From contig NC_077242.1 in the NCBI RefSeq assembly GCF_947179165.1, positions 28,705,097-28,769,096 of the forward strand: a stretch of 64,000 nt of DNA, in the 5' to 3' direction. The DNA comes from Solanum dulcamara (taxonomy: Eukaryota > Streptophyta > Magnoliopsida > Solanales > Solanaceae). The notes under the pieces were generated by a model, which ran no database searches, had not been told where the DNA came from, and saw only the letters and a list, made by a program, of their open reading frames with translations. The position numbers and the translations under genes were made by a program. How positions within the stretch are numbered: position 1 is the first letter of the stretch; each line of letters starts with the position of its first letter. Shown in pieces: positions 1-12,900 of this stretch.

Positions 1-380
1 TATATTGTATCATATAGTTCAAATTCATCGTTAGGTAATGACGAAAAGACTCATTTTGTGTAACAATCGATTTGGTGTGATCTCGTCTTTACCTTAATAT
101 TTTTTTTCTCATTTTGTATTTACTTACTATTTTTAATAATTCTATTTTATTATTTACCCTACCTTTTCATATCAGCTCTACCCTTTACTCTAGAATTTCG
201 TGTAAGTTTATAATTCAAATTATGAATATGTGATATTATGTAATGATGGAGAACGATAAAATCTATCCAAACGTTGTATTTATTAAAATAATACAGTATG
301 ATATAATGCAATACTGATACAATACGATACATAATGAAATAATACATAACAACCATCTAAACAAACACATTTAACTCATA
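1..380. other. AT-rich non-coding DNA
   Basis: No gene, RNA gene or recognisable repeat is seen. Short open frames here are low-complexity AT-rich translations without family resemblance. Confidence 0.5.
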
Positions 381-572
381 CTAAGTAAATAATTCTAGGA
401 GATACCTCATACCTGAATTGTTAATCAAAGATCTTTTGGCTTCTATCATAAGCTTACCCAAAGCCCTATTATCCTTCTTGATGTCCTTCCCGTTCTTTTT
501 CTTAATCAATTTAATGAAGTATTTCATAATTTTCTGGTCCAAAACCTCTTCTGCAATGAAGAAACCATCCAT
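381..572 (-). pseudogene. BiP/HSP70 fragment
   Basis: The - strand encodes about 63 residues containing [19 protein letters not shown], followed by [10 protein letters not shown]. This matches the end of the ATPase domain of luminal binding protein (BiP), an ER HSP70 chaperone that folds secretory proteins. The family's conserved Arg/Glu pattern after this point is replaced by an unrelated tail (around [10 protein letters not shown]), so the frame is lost. No flanking HSP70 exons are seen. It is therefore an isolated gene scrap, perhaps captured or retroposed by a mobile element. Cytosolic HSP70 is less likely because the IKLIKKK segment and the KDNRALGKL wording are typical of BiP. Identity comes from memory of the family, not from an alignment. 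Confidence 0.6.
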
Positions 573-1739
573 GTAGTGTAACTTGTGAACATGGTTGATT
601 TGAAACCGATAGTTAGTGGTTTTTTCTTTTTTAAAAAACTTATCGATATTATTCTCCTAATAGCAAAATCAAATTATAATTTTTCCATATAAATATTAGG
701 AATCAAAATAACTACTTTAACATGTTAAAAATCAAAAATTTACCATATTACTATTTTTAAGTGTAACCAAAAGTATGTAGGGTATATGTGTTTCTCTAAC
801 GTAACATGATAAAGAACATATATTTTTGTCCACCGAAATTAATTTGTATCAGTGTCTATGTATTGATCTTCAACAACATGTAATATAAATACTTATCAAT
901 AATATATCCATGAAAATATCTTTAATACCAAACAATGTCGAAAGGAATCTCAATAATATTAAAATCAAAATTGTAATATTCAGATCTCTTTTGTATATAT
1001 CAAAGCTTACATATTTCCATCTTTAGTGATTACCAAGATCCTTATACAATCAATAGATATTCAAGCAAATCAAATATCCTCAGAAAAAAGATTTAATGGA
1101 GTGGTACCCATTAGGACTCCTTTAGCTGATTGTCTGTACCCCATTAAGACCCCTTAGTTATAATATCATAGCTAATAATTCAAGTCATAATATGCAACCG
1201 GCAAATTAGAACTTTTCAACCATTAGTTATTATATTTAACATATAATTTTATATATAGACCTTTGTTTATTTTATCAAAATTCTAAAAGTTTTGCTTGCG
1301 TATGTGATTGAAGGTATGTGAAGATTTTCTAATGTCCTCCTAAAATATATGGAAAAAGAATTATTAAAATATATGAATATATGAGAAACCCTGATAAAAT
1401 ATTAATTAGTGTTCTTATTGATTTGTGAATTCTCTACTTATATAAAAGGATTTCTTCAAATAATAATTATTTAATTATTGTTCTAATAATCATTTGTTTC
1501 TAATTAAGTAAATCAATCAAGCAGGAAAAGAGAGAGAGAGAGAACTAACCCTTGTTAAAAGGGGATTACCAATACGTTCAAATTAAAGGTCTTTTAAAGC
1601 TATTTTTTGACTTTTTTTAAAAAAAAATCTTTCTTGCTTTTTATTTTGGATATTCTTTGACTATTTTTTTTTGGATCAATTCTATTTTAGTTGGAAAAAA
1701 AAATTTGTGTCGGAATTTAATCATAATAAGAAAATCTTC
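573..1739. other. AT-rich non-coding DNA
   Basis: No gene was recognised. The stretch is AT-rich with poly-A/T runs and a short (GA)n tract near 1530. A short sequence (taccCATTArGAC) occurs twice near 1105-1150. Nothing else can be supported. Confidence 0.5.
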
Positions 1740-1915
1740 TCCACTAAATTTTTATTATATTTATTATAATTAATATTTAATATCATTAAAATAATAATAT
1801 AATAATTGAAGAAAAATGGTGAAAAGATGATTTTGTCTAAAGCAAAGTATTTTAATGAAGGGCAAAAAGTTCAATCAACATTTTAAGGACTTTTATGTTT
1901 TTAATATAGTAGAGA
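1740..1915 (-). mobile_element. Helitron-like 5' end, copy 1
   Basis: Read on the - strand, this segment starts TCTCTACTATATTAAAA, which resembles the conserved 5' terminus of plant Helitrons (TC followed by CTACTATATTAAAA). About 175 bp are shared in direct orientation with 14890-15055. The matching 3' end further left was not found, so the extent is uncertain. Helitrons are rolling-circle transposons that leave no target duplication. Confidence 0.4.
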
Positions 1916-1924
1916 TAGATATGT

Positions 1925-1939
1925 ACGTGCTTTGCACGT
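1925..1939. repeat. 6-bp-stem hairpin beside the Helitron-like end
   Basis: The sequence acgtgc-ttt-gcacgt is a perfect palindromic stem with a 3-nt loop, about 10 nt outside the Helitron-like 5' end. A hairpin of this size near the terminus is typical of Helitron 3' ends. The expected CTRR terminal tetranucleotide is not clearly present on the - strand (CTAT is seen). Confidence 0.4.
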
Positions 1940-2112
1940 GTGTACTGCGTTAATTGATAGTAAATATATATAAAAATAAAAACTTATTGTGTGTAGGTTA
2001 TATTATTAGGTACATATTTTTTTTAAAAATAACATAAAAAGTCTAAGATAAAAGGTTCACTTAAAAGGAACATGATAACTCACCATCACATCAACAATGA
2101 AGAGTAAAACTA

Positions 2113-3460
2113 AGGCCTTATTTGTTTTCATTAAGATTCAGACGTCTGAATCTGAATATTAAGATGTGAATTCTAGATCTAAATACTAAATGATTAAGAC
2201 GGTTTATTTTCCATATCTAAATGTGCATATGAAATTAAACTTTTTTAAACAACAAAATAAAGAAAAAATTTATCAAATAATACTTAACAATTATGTACTT
2301 ATCCCACTCACTAATAGACATTGGAATAGTATTGGTTGTTGGATCATATATAAAGTTATTGACAACCAAGATTGTCATTTTTCTTTATAATCATAACGAT
2401 TCTTCATCTGTTTTGGGTAACAATAAAGCCATGAGAGGTTTCCAGAGCTATTTTAACCTTATTCCATGAGTTTGGCTTCAAACCACTTCCAAGTCTCTTA
2501 TTTAAGGATATTTCTTGAATATAATTTTTTTAAAAAGTCTTATCTACCTCCAAATTCTTCCAAATCACTCTTGAATTTTCACTAAATTGTTCCATAGCTG
2601 AAATATAAAATATAACAAATATAACATATGAACATATGCAACAACACATAACTAAACAAAGACAATCAAGATGATTAAAAAGATCAAAAATGATTAAAAA
2701 ATCTTCATATTTAGAAAATATAGAAGCAAAAACTGATCTAGTTGTAGCATGTTTTGATATTTCTTTTTTTTTTACTACTCTCTGATTCACATGTATTGAG
2801 AGATTAATAAAATTAGTGGTCTAAAATAAAATTCTAATAAAAGGCCTCAAGTATATACATAGTTCAACAATAATAATATATCAAGTGTAATCTCACAGAG
2901 AGTTTTATCATTTAAAGTCTCAATAAAATTAGTGGCCTAAATAAAAATTTTAATAAAATACCTCAAGTATATAAATAGTTCAACAACGATAATTATCTAG
3001 CGTAATCTCACAAGTGAATTTGATAATCAAAGAATCAATAAAATTAATGGCCTAAGATCAAATTATAATAAGAAGCCTCAAATATGTGTACATAGTTATT
3101 GTTTTTAATCATAGCTAGTATTTTTTCACTCAGAAACTTGATAAACATCAATACACCAAAAATATTATTGCAACAAGAGTTCTTGACAAACATCAATACA
3201 ACCCATAAAAATTATTAATATTAAAAAAAATTGTAAAGATTATGAAAACTTACCGGTTCAAAAGGATAAAATTGGTGTTTGATTGAGAAAAAAGAGGAAG
3301 AAAGTTTGTAGCAGTGTGAGCAGAGTCAGAGCAGAGAGACAAGGAATGCGTTGCGTTATTTTTTAAATCATATTTAATAAGTCTGAATGTTGTTAAGACC
3401 TTCTACATATCTGATTCATTCAGATCTTTTCAGATCCATTAAGAAGCTTTTTTAAAAGGG
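2113..3460. mobile_element. Probable non-autonomous DNA transposon
   Basis: The left end has a palindromic core, ttcagacgtctgaa, in a context rich in ATTAAG/TCTGAAT. The right end (3385-3450) carries related words in inverted order, such as ctgattcattcagatc. No transposase is encoded. The ends look like imperfect subterminal inverted repeats of a hAT-like element, but no clean terminal inverted repeat or target duplication could be fixed, so boundaries are approximate. Confidence 0.35.
2808..3107. repeat. Tandem repeat, about 115 bp x 2.6
   Basis: Units begin at about 2808, 2922 and 3037 with the shared words aataaaattagtggcctaa, cctcaagtatat and agttcaacaa. Copies are diverged by scattered substitutions. 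The array lies inside the transposon-like segment and is non-coding. Confidence 0.75.
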
Positions 3461-3949
3461 ATAATTACCCATTTACATATGTTATATTATCATATTTACT
3501 AATACTCCCTATTCTTCAGCCTCATCATCGACAGTTTCTTTTTTTCAATTTCAGTCCATCTATTACTCAATTTCAAGCTTCTAAGTAAGGTATATTCAAC
3601 TTTTTCCTTTACTGGTATCTCACCTCATTTGATTTCCTCTATTTTCTTCTATAATATTTTTAACTCATATTGTTCACTGATACACATGGAATCCGCTCCA
3701 TCTTTTAGTGTTGATCTCACTCAGTTGAATAAAAATCAAGAAATTCTTGTTTCACCGGACGAGGTTAGATCCAAATATTGTAATGATCCATCAGTGATGG
3801 ATAAGTTACATAAGAAATTGAAGTCGAAATTTCAAGTTCAACATTCACCCAAAGAAGCCGACAAGAAGATTGAAGGGGTTTCAACACGTCCTAATCTCCT
3901 AAAGGCATGAGTTCATATAAGATGTTTTTTAATGTCTTTTTTATGAAGA

Positions 3950-4375
3950 TTTACTACTTCTGATACATATAATTTTATGTATCAGATTCGTATGTATCAA
4001 CCTTTAATGCTTCTGCTACATCGTATTTTTATATCAAATGCTCATGTATCAGGATTTACTGCTTCTAATACATCTTATTTATGTATTAGATTCTCATGTA
4101 TCAAGCTTACATGAGAATCTGATACATCCTGTTTAAATTTATTGTTTTTGAAAATGTTATTTTTCTGAAGATTTACTAATTCCTGATACATCTAGTTTAT
4201 GTATCAGATTCTTATGTATCAAGCTTTAATGTTTCTGATACATCATCTTTTTGTATTGAATTCCCATGTATCAAGCTTTAATGCTCCTGATACATCTTGT
4301 TTATGTATTAGATTCTCATGTATCAAGCTATAATGCTTCTAATACTTCCTGTTTATGTATCAAGATTAAGTTGTA
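3950..4375. repeat. Degenerate ~50-bp repeats rich in GATACAT/ATGTATC
   Basis: The presumed first intron consists of repeated units of the form cttctgatacatc...tttatgtatcagattctcatgtatcaagcttta, about 50 bp each with substitutions. Each unit holds GATACAT followed by its inverse ATGTATC. The same unit recurs at 9140-9690. Confidence 0.8.
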
Positions 4376-4401
4376 TTTAATCAATTTCCATGTCAATGCA
4401 G

Positions 4402-5239
4402 GGAATGAAGTACGTCATCAAGAACATCCCCTCACACTACCTGAGATTCAGTACTGCATATACGACTAATTTTATTGATGATTTCAAATCATCAATAGGT
4501 GATGAAGCTATACAATTATTTCGACAAACCATATTTGGTCACTATCTAGATATGCCACGGTGTAATTTTCAAGGGCAAATCATCAAATGCCTCTTACTTC
4601 TTGAGGTAGAGCAAAAAAATAAAGAGGAATTGCACATTCGTCACATGCAGGGTAATATACTCATATTCACAATCAAGAAATTTGCTATTATTACTGGTTT
4701 GCAATGTACCGATAATATCAATAATTTTTGGTACCTAGATGCACCAACAAGTAGATTGTTGTCTAGATATTTCTCTGATGTAAAAAATGGGGTAAACAAA
4801 GGATGTTTCGTTCAGCATTTTCTAGTTGGAGGATGGAAACAAATGAAGACGCTATTTAGATGGCCATTCTCTACTTCATCCACACTTTTATTTTTTCTCA
4901 ACTAGGTGATTCACCTATTTCTGTTGATGATTTTAAGATGGTAGAGGATGGTAGGTATGCGCAATATCCATGGGGGAAAATAACATTTTCCAAATTGATA
5001 AAAGGAATTAGGCAGGCATTTTCAAATGCCAAACAAATGTTCGTTTGTGGGGCATGCCATATGCTCTGAATGCATGGATCTACGAATGTGCATCTCAGGT
5101 GCCTTCTGAAATTGCTGTAAGAGTGGGCCATCAAATTTCCAAAATTTTTAATTGGCGTGTTGTTGCCATCAATCTAAAATTTGAGACCTTCATGTCTACC
5201 ATCTTCAGTGAGGTATATTTCATGAAATCATTTTCATAA
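4402..5239 (+). pseudogene. DUF1985 part of the ULP1-like gene
   Basis: An AG acceptor at 4400-4401 opens a segment starting GMKYVIKNIPSHYLRFS, followed by ITGLQC, SPISVDDFKMVEDGRY and PSEIAVRVGHQISK. This order is characteristic of DUF1985 from plant transposon genes. The reading frame changes twice: near 4830-4860, with a TAG just before MAILYFIHTF, and again near 5040 around the WGMPYALNAW stretch. The function of DUF1985 is unknown. Here it sits upstream of the protease domain as expected for the family. Confidence 0.7.
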
Positions 5240-6318
5240 TTGTAGAAAATGAACATACCATCTCCTGCTTATTTAATGTACTTAAAGATTATTCATGTAT
5301 GCACTGACTCATTATACATAACATTTAAGATACATTCTATAGTCTTGCCTTTGATACAATAGAATTTGTTCTGATACATATGATTCCTCTCATGATTTTT
5401 TTTGCAGTATCAATGCTCCAATATTGTGTCATCTCAAGATGAAATTAAATCTCTTTTCATTCCTGGCAGTGAACATCATTATGAAGCTGATACATCAGCT
5501 GCCAAGGTTAAATTTACAGAATCTCAAGAAGTCCCCAAATCTGAGGACTTTTTAATAAAATCACCCGCAGAATTACTAAGAAGATCCAGTCATATTGCTG
5601 ATACATCTTCTCCACCTCCTCCCAAAAGAATGAAGACTACTCCTGATAACAAACCCATTCAAGTAGAAAAAGCTAACATGCATAAGGATGTCATACTACC
5701 AAATCCATCAAAAAGGTCTATTTCTACTTCTATAGAACCTGCGGCAAAGTCAGGGGTAGGCGGTGAATCTTCCGGTCATTCGGATTAAATTATTCATGTG
5801 GAATTCAAAGCATTAAAGAAGTCTATAAAGAAGTCTCTAAAAAAATACGTAAGTTATTACTATAAGAACTAAGACACACAATATACTTTTAATAAGTTGA
5901 TACATTATGTTTTTTCATATTATTGTATTAAGGTTGACCAGAAGTTCAAGCGATTAAAGAATAAAATTGATTCAAATTACACTGATAATTTAAAAGCCAT
6001 GAATAATATAGTGCACCACATGACTGGCATATCATTTCCAATTAAAAAGTAGATTTTGTTCAACCATTCCATGTGGTGAAAGAACAACAAGCACCTACTA
6101 TATTGGAGGAGCAGAATGATCCAAATAAATCTGATCTCCCTCCAGAAAATATCTAATCTCATGTCCAGGAAGATATTAAGGTAGATACATCACGTAATTA
6201 TTGATATTTATATTTTAATATACTTTTAAACTACTGAATATATTTTATTTTCATCTATCAGATATTTAATTGTCATTGTATTTATCATTCTCATAAGTAT
6301 ATGTTATTATATTTGTAG

Positions 6319-7115
6319 GAAGCAGAACCATCCAACAAGATACAAGAGGTGGATGATGTATCTGGGCATAACACTGTATCAGATGCTGCAGAATATATGC
6401 AATAGCATGTTTCAACTGATACATTAAAGATAATGTATCAGAACCAATCATATTACCAAGCTGATGCTTCATAGCTATTGTACCTGCTAAACCTGTGATG
6501 CTATATAGATCTTGATATATTTCATGCTCATATATCATAAGTAAATGTCTTTATATTTACAAGAAGCAGAACCATCCAATATGATACAACAGGTGGATGA
6601 TGTATCAGAACACAACATTGTATCAGATGTTGCAGAATCTCTTGATTATTATGTTTCAACTGATATATTAAAGGTAATGTATCAGAACCAAAGTTATAAT
6701 TAATCTGATGCTACATAGCTCTTGTATCTGCTAAACATGTGATGCTATATGGATCTTGATACATTTTATGCTCATATCTCATAAGTAAATGTTATTATGT
6801 TTTGAAGGTAGTTGAACCATCCAACATGATACAAGAGGTGGATGATGTATTAGAACACAATATTGTATCAGATGCTGCAGAATCTTTTCAACAACATGCT
6901 TCAACTAATAAATTGATGGTAATTTATCAAAACCAAAGTTATTAAAGATAATGTATTATTTCAGTAGTCATTTTCTTAAATAATTGTTGTTATTACATTT
7001 GTAGGAATCAGAACCATCATTTATTCCACAACAATCAAAGGATGTATCAGCACAACAGATGGAATCAACTAGAGGAGATCATTTTCAAGTGATTGTTTAT
7101 TCTGATACATTAAAG
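6319..7115 (+). pseudogene. Four tandem 111-nt exon copies of the ULP1-like gene
   Basis: Near-identical exon-sized units occur at 6319-6429, about 6563-6673, 6808-6918 and 7005-7115, each 111 nt (37 codons). They encode variants of EPSNMIQEVDDVSEHN. Most are preceded by a tttgtAG-like acceptor and followed by a GTAATx donor; copy 1 has lost its donor (AT instead of GT) and contains a TAG. The repeat unit includes the intron and is roughly 200-245 bp. Because 111 is divisible by three, each duplication kept the frame. Confidence 0.7.
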
Positions 7116-8147
7116 GTAATGCATCAGATCAATTATTGTGATACATTAAATATTAATAAGTTTAGTATTGATGTTATACATTAAATTTAGAATAATGCCA
7201 TTTTTGATAAGACTGATCAATATGAAGAGCATGTTGAGCAGATTGATAAAGAAAAAATCAATCTAAGTGTATCGATAATATTCCTCAATTGTATCTGATT
7301 CATTAAATTTAGTACAGTTTTTATACTAAAGTCATAACATTTTCATAATTCTTAAAAAATAGGATTCCACAATTTCAATCTCGATATCGTCCGAAACTCG
7401 AGAGGTGATAGATTCTCTAATATCCTAACTTCCATTACCAGTCACGCCATTGACTGCCATTAGTCATGATCAAGTAGTTAAGGATGAATTTTTACTATGT
7501 GGTAGCCAGCTACCTACCACTCTTCCATCAAAACCCAATGCATTGCCAGATGATGCGAAGACACCTCTTCCAAGGAGTAGGCTGCCTTCTAAGATCTTAC
7601 AATCACCATATCTAACAAAATTTAGGTCGAGTGAAAAGGATAAGGAAAAAATGACATTTGTTAGGCATCAAACACACCCTTTTGAAGGTTTTGGTATATG
7701 CTATCAGCCCCCAACTGAGCTCACCTGGGGATACACCCAATGGATAGATAAAGGACTATTAAAATCGCATGCCAATAAGTAAGTATAATATTTACAACTT
7801 ATATCAACACAAGATATTTATTATATATGTTCTGTCATTTTAATATAAGTTTTCATTCAGAAAATCAAAGGAGGAACATTACAAATCTAAGTTCTCTTCA
7901 TTTGGATTTGAAAAAATGGACTTTGTAGTGACATTTCATCAACATAAGAACTGGTTCTACCTTATGTCACAGCCGAACATATGCTAGAATGATGAGGTAA
8001 TCATTTATTGATAGAGCATCTGTTACATGTCAAACACAATATCTGATATATAAATACTATGTATCAGATACATCCAGTACAACAGTTTCTACTATGTTTA
8101 GTAACAATGTATTAGTTGTATGACTAATACTTTCTTAAATGTGCAGC

Positions 8148-9033
8148 ACATTGATGTAATATTTTACTACATTCGAAAGAAATCTAAGATGCAGTTGGGC
8201 AATCGGTATCAATACACAACAACAAACTGTATCTTCAAAATTTTTATCGAATCTGCTCACACAAAATACTATCACATTCCACCTGACATTTCTACCCAAG
8301 AAGATATGGAAAGGGCATCTATTGTAGCTCATCACGAGAGATCTGTAAAGAACATAATAAGAGGTTTTTCAATACCCGCAGGGTTGCCCTAGCATTTGGT
8401 AGATGAGGTATACATCCCGGTAAATTGTGATATGGACTTTCATTGGATTCTGACAGTAGTTGTGTTGAAACAGAGGTTGATACGCGTCTATGATTCATCA
8501 TCTAGAAGAAGAAGTAGCAACCCTTCCCCAGAGATTCAAAAGATAGCAGTAATGCTACCTACATACCTTTACGATAGTGATTTTTTGAGAAGTTTGAACG
8601 TACTGATTGGTCATCGCTTAATTCATACAAGGAAAAATCAATCGGTAACATGCTTGAAGTACATCACTCCTTTGGTATTGAATATATTGAAGGAATTGTG
8701 CAACAAGGAAGCGATAGCTTGTGAGTATTAACAAATATGCATATTTAAATTATTACCGTGTCAAATTTAAATTTTTTTAAAGTTGTGTATTCATTTTTTT
8801 GCAGGGATTGTGGTGTTTTCATCACTATTTTTGCTGAATATCTTAGTGATGGAATTTTTATTCCAACTACTGGATTACATGTCAAATTCTTCCGTTCAAG
8901 ATATGCCTCACTATTGTGGAAGTATGATTATCGGAAGGCCAAGGATGGTTATGTTAGCGACAATGACAATCCAAAAAAATCTAAGAGAGATTTCATATTT
9001 CCTGGTCAAGGAGAACCGATGGACGTTGAGTAG
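8148..9033 (+). pseudogene. ULP1 C48 peptidase domain, broken
   Basis: The catalytic pattern is visible. The His is in DMDFHWILTVV (near 8435), the Asp in LIRVYDSSSRR (near 8490), and the Cys in RDCGVFITIFAEYLSDG (about 8806-8856). The GFSIPAGLP to HLVDEVYIPVN junction has TAG at about 8390 where a Trp is expected, and an earlier TAG follows NIC at about 7983, again at an expected Trp. An intron at about 8719-8804 separates the His/Asp part from the Cys part; its phase does not join cleanly, so another small lesion is likely. The gene ends with a basic tail and TAG at 9031. Confidence 0.7.
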
Positions 9034-9139
9034 TTTTTTTAAAAATTTTATAGTAGTAGAATGTACAATTATGTTTTTGCACCAATAGTAAATATTTTTT
9101 TTGGCTATTCAACAATTTAGCATATTTTTAAGTTTTTCT

Positions 9140-9690
9140 CATATTTATGTATCATATTCTGATTTATCAAACTTGAATGCTTCTGAGACGTTTTATTTAT
9201 TTATCAGGTTTTTATTTATCAATCGTTAATACTTATGATATATGTTGTTTTTGTATCATATTCTCATGTATCAAAATTAATTGCTTCTGACACATCTACT
9301 TTATGTATCAGATTGTAATATATCAAAATTTAATGATTCTGATACATCTATATTTATGTATCAGAATCTCATGCATCAATCTTTACAGCTTCTGATACAT
9401 ATTGTTTATGCATCAAATTGTAATATATCAAGATTTAGAGCTTTTAATACATCTAGATTATGTTTCAGATTTTTATATATCAAGATATAATAATTCTCAT
9501 ACATCTACATTTATGTACCGGTTTATCACGTATCAAGCTTTACAACTCTTGATACATCCACTTTATGTATTAGATTCTCATGTATGAAGCTATAATACTT
9601 CTGCTTTATTCACATTTATGTATCAGATTATCATGTTTCAAGCTTTACAGCTCTTGATACATCTACAACCTATACAATACAATATGTTAT
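9140..9690. repeat. Second array of ~50-bp GATACAT/ATGTATC repeats
   Basis: It lies just downstream of the ULP1-like stop codon, between the two convergent genes. Units match those at 3950-4375 in sequence and orientation. Open frames across it merely reflect the repeat. Confidence 0.8.
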
Positions 9691-9980
9691 GTATCAACCA
9701 CAATTCAGTTGAAAACTAATACAATAACCTTTAAAGTATCAATCCTTAATACGTCGAATGTTTATGTATCCGCTATTCTCATGTATCATATTCGAAATTA
9801 CTATCAATACCAAGTAACTTACAATGAAAATAATTACCAACCATCCATGTATCAATTATTGATATTCAATTACTATTCTGGTTAATTGATATATGTATCA
9901 AATACAACCCACACTGTAAAAAAAACTATGTAGATGTAAGGACATGATCCAAATAGAATATATTCTAGCATAACAAAATA

Positions 9981-12900
9981 TCATTTCTCTTTGGGAATGA
10001 AATTACAAGTCTTTCTGTTGTGGCCTTCATGGCCACAACGACTACAAGAATTTGTGCTTGTTCTTATCTTCTCACTAGAGTACTTTTTTCTTCCTTTCTT
10101 TGATCTTTCTGGCATCCTTTTGTATCTTGGTGGCAAGACGAACTCTTCTAAAATTTCTTTCGAATTAGACAATCTTTCTTATTTGGCATTGGAGCCATTA
10201 GCAATTCATAAGTATTTTCTAACGCCTCTGGTTTGTAGTAATCAGAACAGTATGGGTGCATGTGTGTAATGTTCTTGCTCTTCAACACTGTAATTGCGTG
10301 TGGATATGGTATCTCGCCTAGTTGAAACCTGCCACAATTGCATGTTTTTCTTTCAAGACACACAATGTATCTTATACCTGACTCATAAACAGAATAAAGA
10401 TATTCTGATGAAGCAATAACCTGTAGTAAATAATTATCACAAATATGTATCAGAACTGATGTATCAAATACAGAATTGATGTATCAGAACTGATGTATCA
10501 GGAAATAATGATCACAGGAAATACAGAACTGGTGTATCATATAGCTATGTATCAAGTAGATATCTACTTAAAAAAATAACTGATGTGTACCTTCATTCTC
10601 GAACACTTCATTATGTTTGATACTAGGATATCTTCGAATTTCCTACCCAAAGTATGTTTTGTATAAGCTGCTATTTCCCTATTTTTGCAGTTCCAAGCAC
10701 CAAATAACATTCTCGTTTTCTCCAAAAAGTCAATTATAGGCAGCTCTCGTACTTCAACAAGACATCCATTGATATATTTTACGATGGTAGAAGTCATCAT
10801 TCTCCCCTGTTGATAGTTGCATAAACTCTCGACCACTTTTTGTACTCCGTATTTTTTAAATATTATGTCACCTGGTGATTAATTTTTTCAACTTTTGTCA
10901 TTAATTTTTTGAATTCGTCTTTTCGGTATGCCTTGGCCATCGAGTAGAAGAGGTCACTTAGTACAACTTTTTTCCTCCTGTAGTTAGTACACATATTTTT
11001 CTATATATGCCATATGTATGCAAAGTGAGCGACATTGGGAAATACCATGTTTACACTCTTAATTATGCTTTCGTTCCTATTTGATAAAACACACATATTG
11101 TCCCTCTCACCAAATGCATTTTTAAAGTTCTGGAAAAATTATGTCCCTGATGAATTATTTTATGTATTAACAACACCATACGCCAATGGCAATATGCAAC
11201 CTAAAAAAATATTAATAGCGATAACATATTTATTAGAATTCATCAGATTCACAGCAACTGTGTCAAATGAGATGATACAATGGTATTCAATATATAACAG
11301 TAACAAAAAGTAAGACCTGCCCCATCAAGTGTGCTAGATGATACAAATGTCCCTTTATAAGGTCCATCAAGATGAGCACCGTCAACAATAACTATAGGTC
11401 GACAAAACTGAAACCCCCTCATCAATGGCCTTAACGCTATGAATAGATACATGGACTCATCAGTTGGTGACTTGTGCATACTTATGTACAAATTTGGATA
11501 TACGGTTTTTAGTATATGTATGTATACAGGCAGCTGTCTATATCCATCAGCAGGTTTCCCCCTTAATATCTCCAAAGCATGTACTTTTGCATGTCATGCT
11601 TGTTGAAAGGTAATATCAATTCCATACGTTGCTTTAATATCCTCTCGTATATCATTGGGGGTATGAATTCTTTTATGATTAACCAATTTAGGTGTCGTGA
11701 ATGCACTTAAAAAAGCCTTTGTAGCATGAACTTTGTTGAATATCGTATCTCTTAATTCACATGAATGTTCACTATTGAAATATCTCACTTTGAATATATC
11801 GGATTTTTTCCAACAAGATGCTTTCATTCTCCAACAACAGTCATCTGAATAACATATTAACACATAACTACATAATTTTAGAAAAAACAATTAACATGTA
11901 TCAGATATACTTAGTATGTATCAGTATGTATCGTGAATATAAACAATAAAATTAACTTTACAAAATCAACAGTATATCTGGAAAAAGTATTGAACTGAGT
12001 TATATACATAATATTATGATGTATCATGACAGGTAAAATAATAAAAAATATTAACCCGTATCAGATACACAGAGATTCTTATGTATCTGATACATTCTTA
12101 CAACAATTTTTTTAAATGTTGTACTTGATACATAATACTTAGTATGTATCAGTATGTATCATGAATATAAACCAGCAAAATTAACTCTACAAAATCAACA
12201 GTATATCTGGAAAAAATATTGAAATTAATTGTATACATAATGTTATGATGTATCATGACAGATAAAATTAAAAAAAATATCAACCTATATCAGATACACA
12301 AAGATTGTTACGTATCTGATACATTCTGAAAGTAAGTTTTTGAGTTGTTGTACTTGATACATAATACTTAGTATGTATTAGTATGTATCATGAATATTAA
12401 CCAATAAAAATTAACTCTACAAAATCAGATTTCCAAATTCAGCAAATGCAAATACCTTTTACTGTCAGATCTTTTAACTTTGAAATTGAATCCATTATCA
12501 ATTTTATTTGGCCATTAAATTAACTAGTATTGCTTTGTCCTTATACAATTGATTCTCCTTTACTTCCACACCATTTGTATCAGTTATGTAGTTAGTCACA
12601 TCAAATTCCGGTATATAACAAGCTGCAGCATTACCAGATTTCACTAAACCAAAAATTTGTGACTCATTCATGTTTGATTCGGCACAAACAATTTCTCCAG
12701 ATGTAGCATCGAATGTTTGTAACTCATGTCTCTTTCTATCAGATGTTGTTATGCATAGGGGATACTTTACGAATCCCGGCTTGTTCTTTTTCAACTCTAT
12801 ATAAAGATTAACACCCATATCATTACGAATAATCATTGGCGACGCGTTACCTTGAACTATGTATTGGATTTTAATATGTTTTACTGATTCATCTATGGTC

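Larger units (their letters stand above)
3686..9033 (+). pseudogene. MULE-associated ULP1-like protease gene, decayed
   Basis: This is a multi-exon gene relic. Recognisable parts in order are a 75-residue N-terminal exon (3686-3910, starting MESAPSFSVDLTQL), a DUF1985 region (4402-5239), a proline/serine-rich linker exon (5408-5788), four duplicated 111-nt exons (6319-7115), a linker exon (7450-7782), and a C-terminal ULP1/SENP-type C48 cysteine peptidase domain (about 7862-9033). DUF1985 plus ULP1 is the usual layout of ULP-like genes carried by plant Mutator-like elements. ULP1 peptidases cleave SUMO from proteins, but the role of the element-borne versions is unsettled. The transposase at 9981-13037 converges on this gene, which supports one composite element. 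In-frame stops and frameshifts show it is dead in this copy. Exon borders were inferred from GT/AG sites by eye. Confidence 0.75.

Noticed and set aside
3950..4375. CRISPR-like array
   Set aside because: Repeats are degenerate and contiguous without unique spacers, and the DNA is clearly plant nuclear.
9281..9587. Open frames of 60-70 codons with repeated CNISKF/LLIH-like words
   Set aside because: They fall in the ~50-bp GATACAT repeat array; periodic similarity comes from the DNA repeat.
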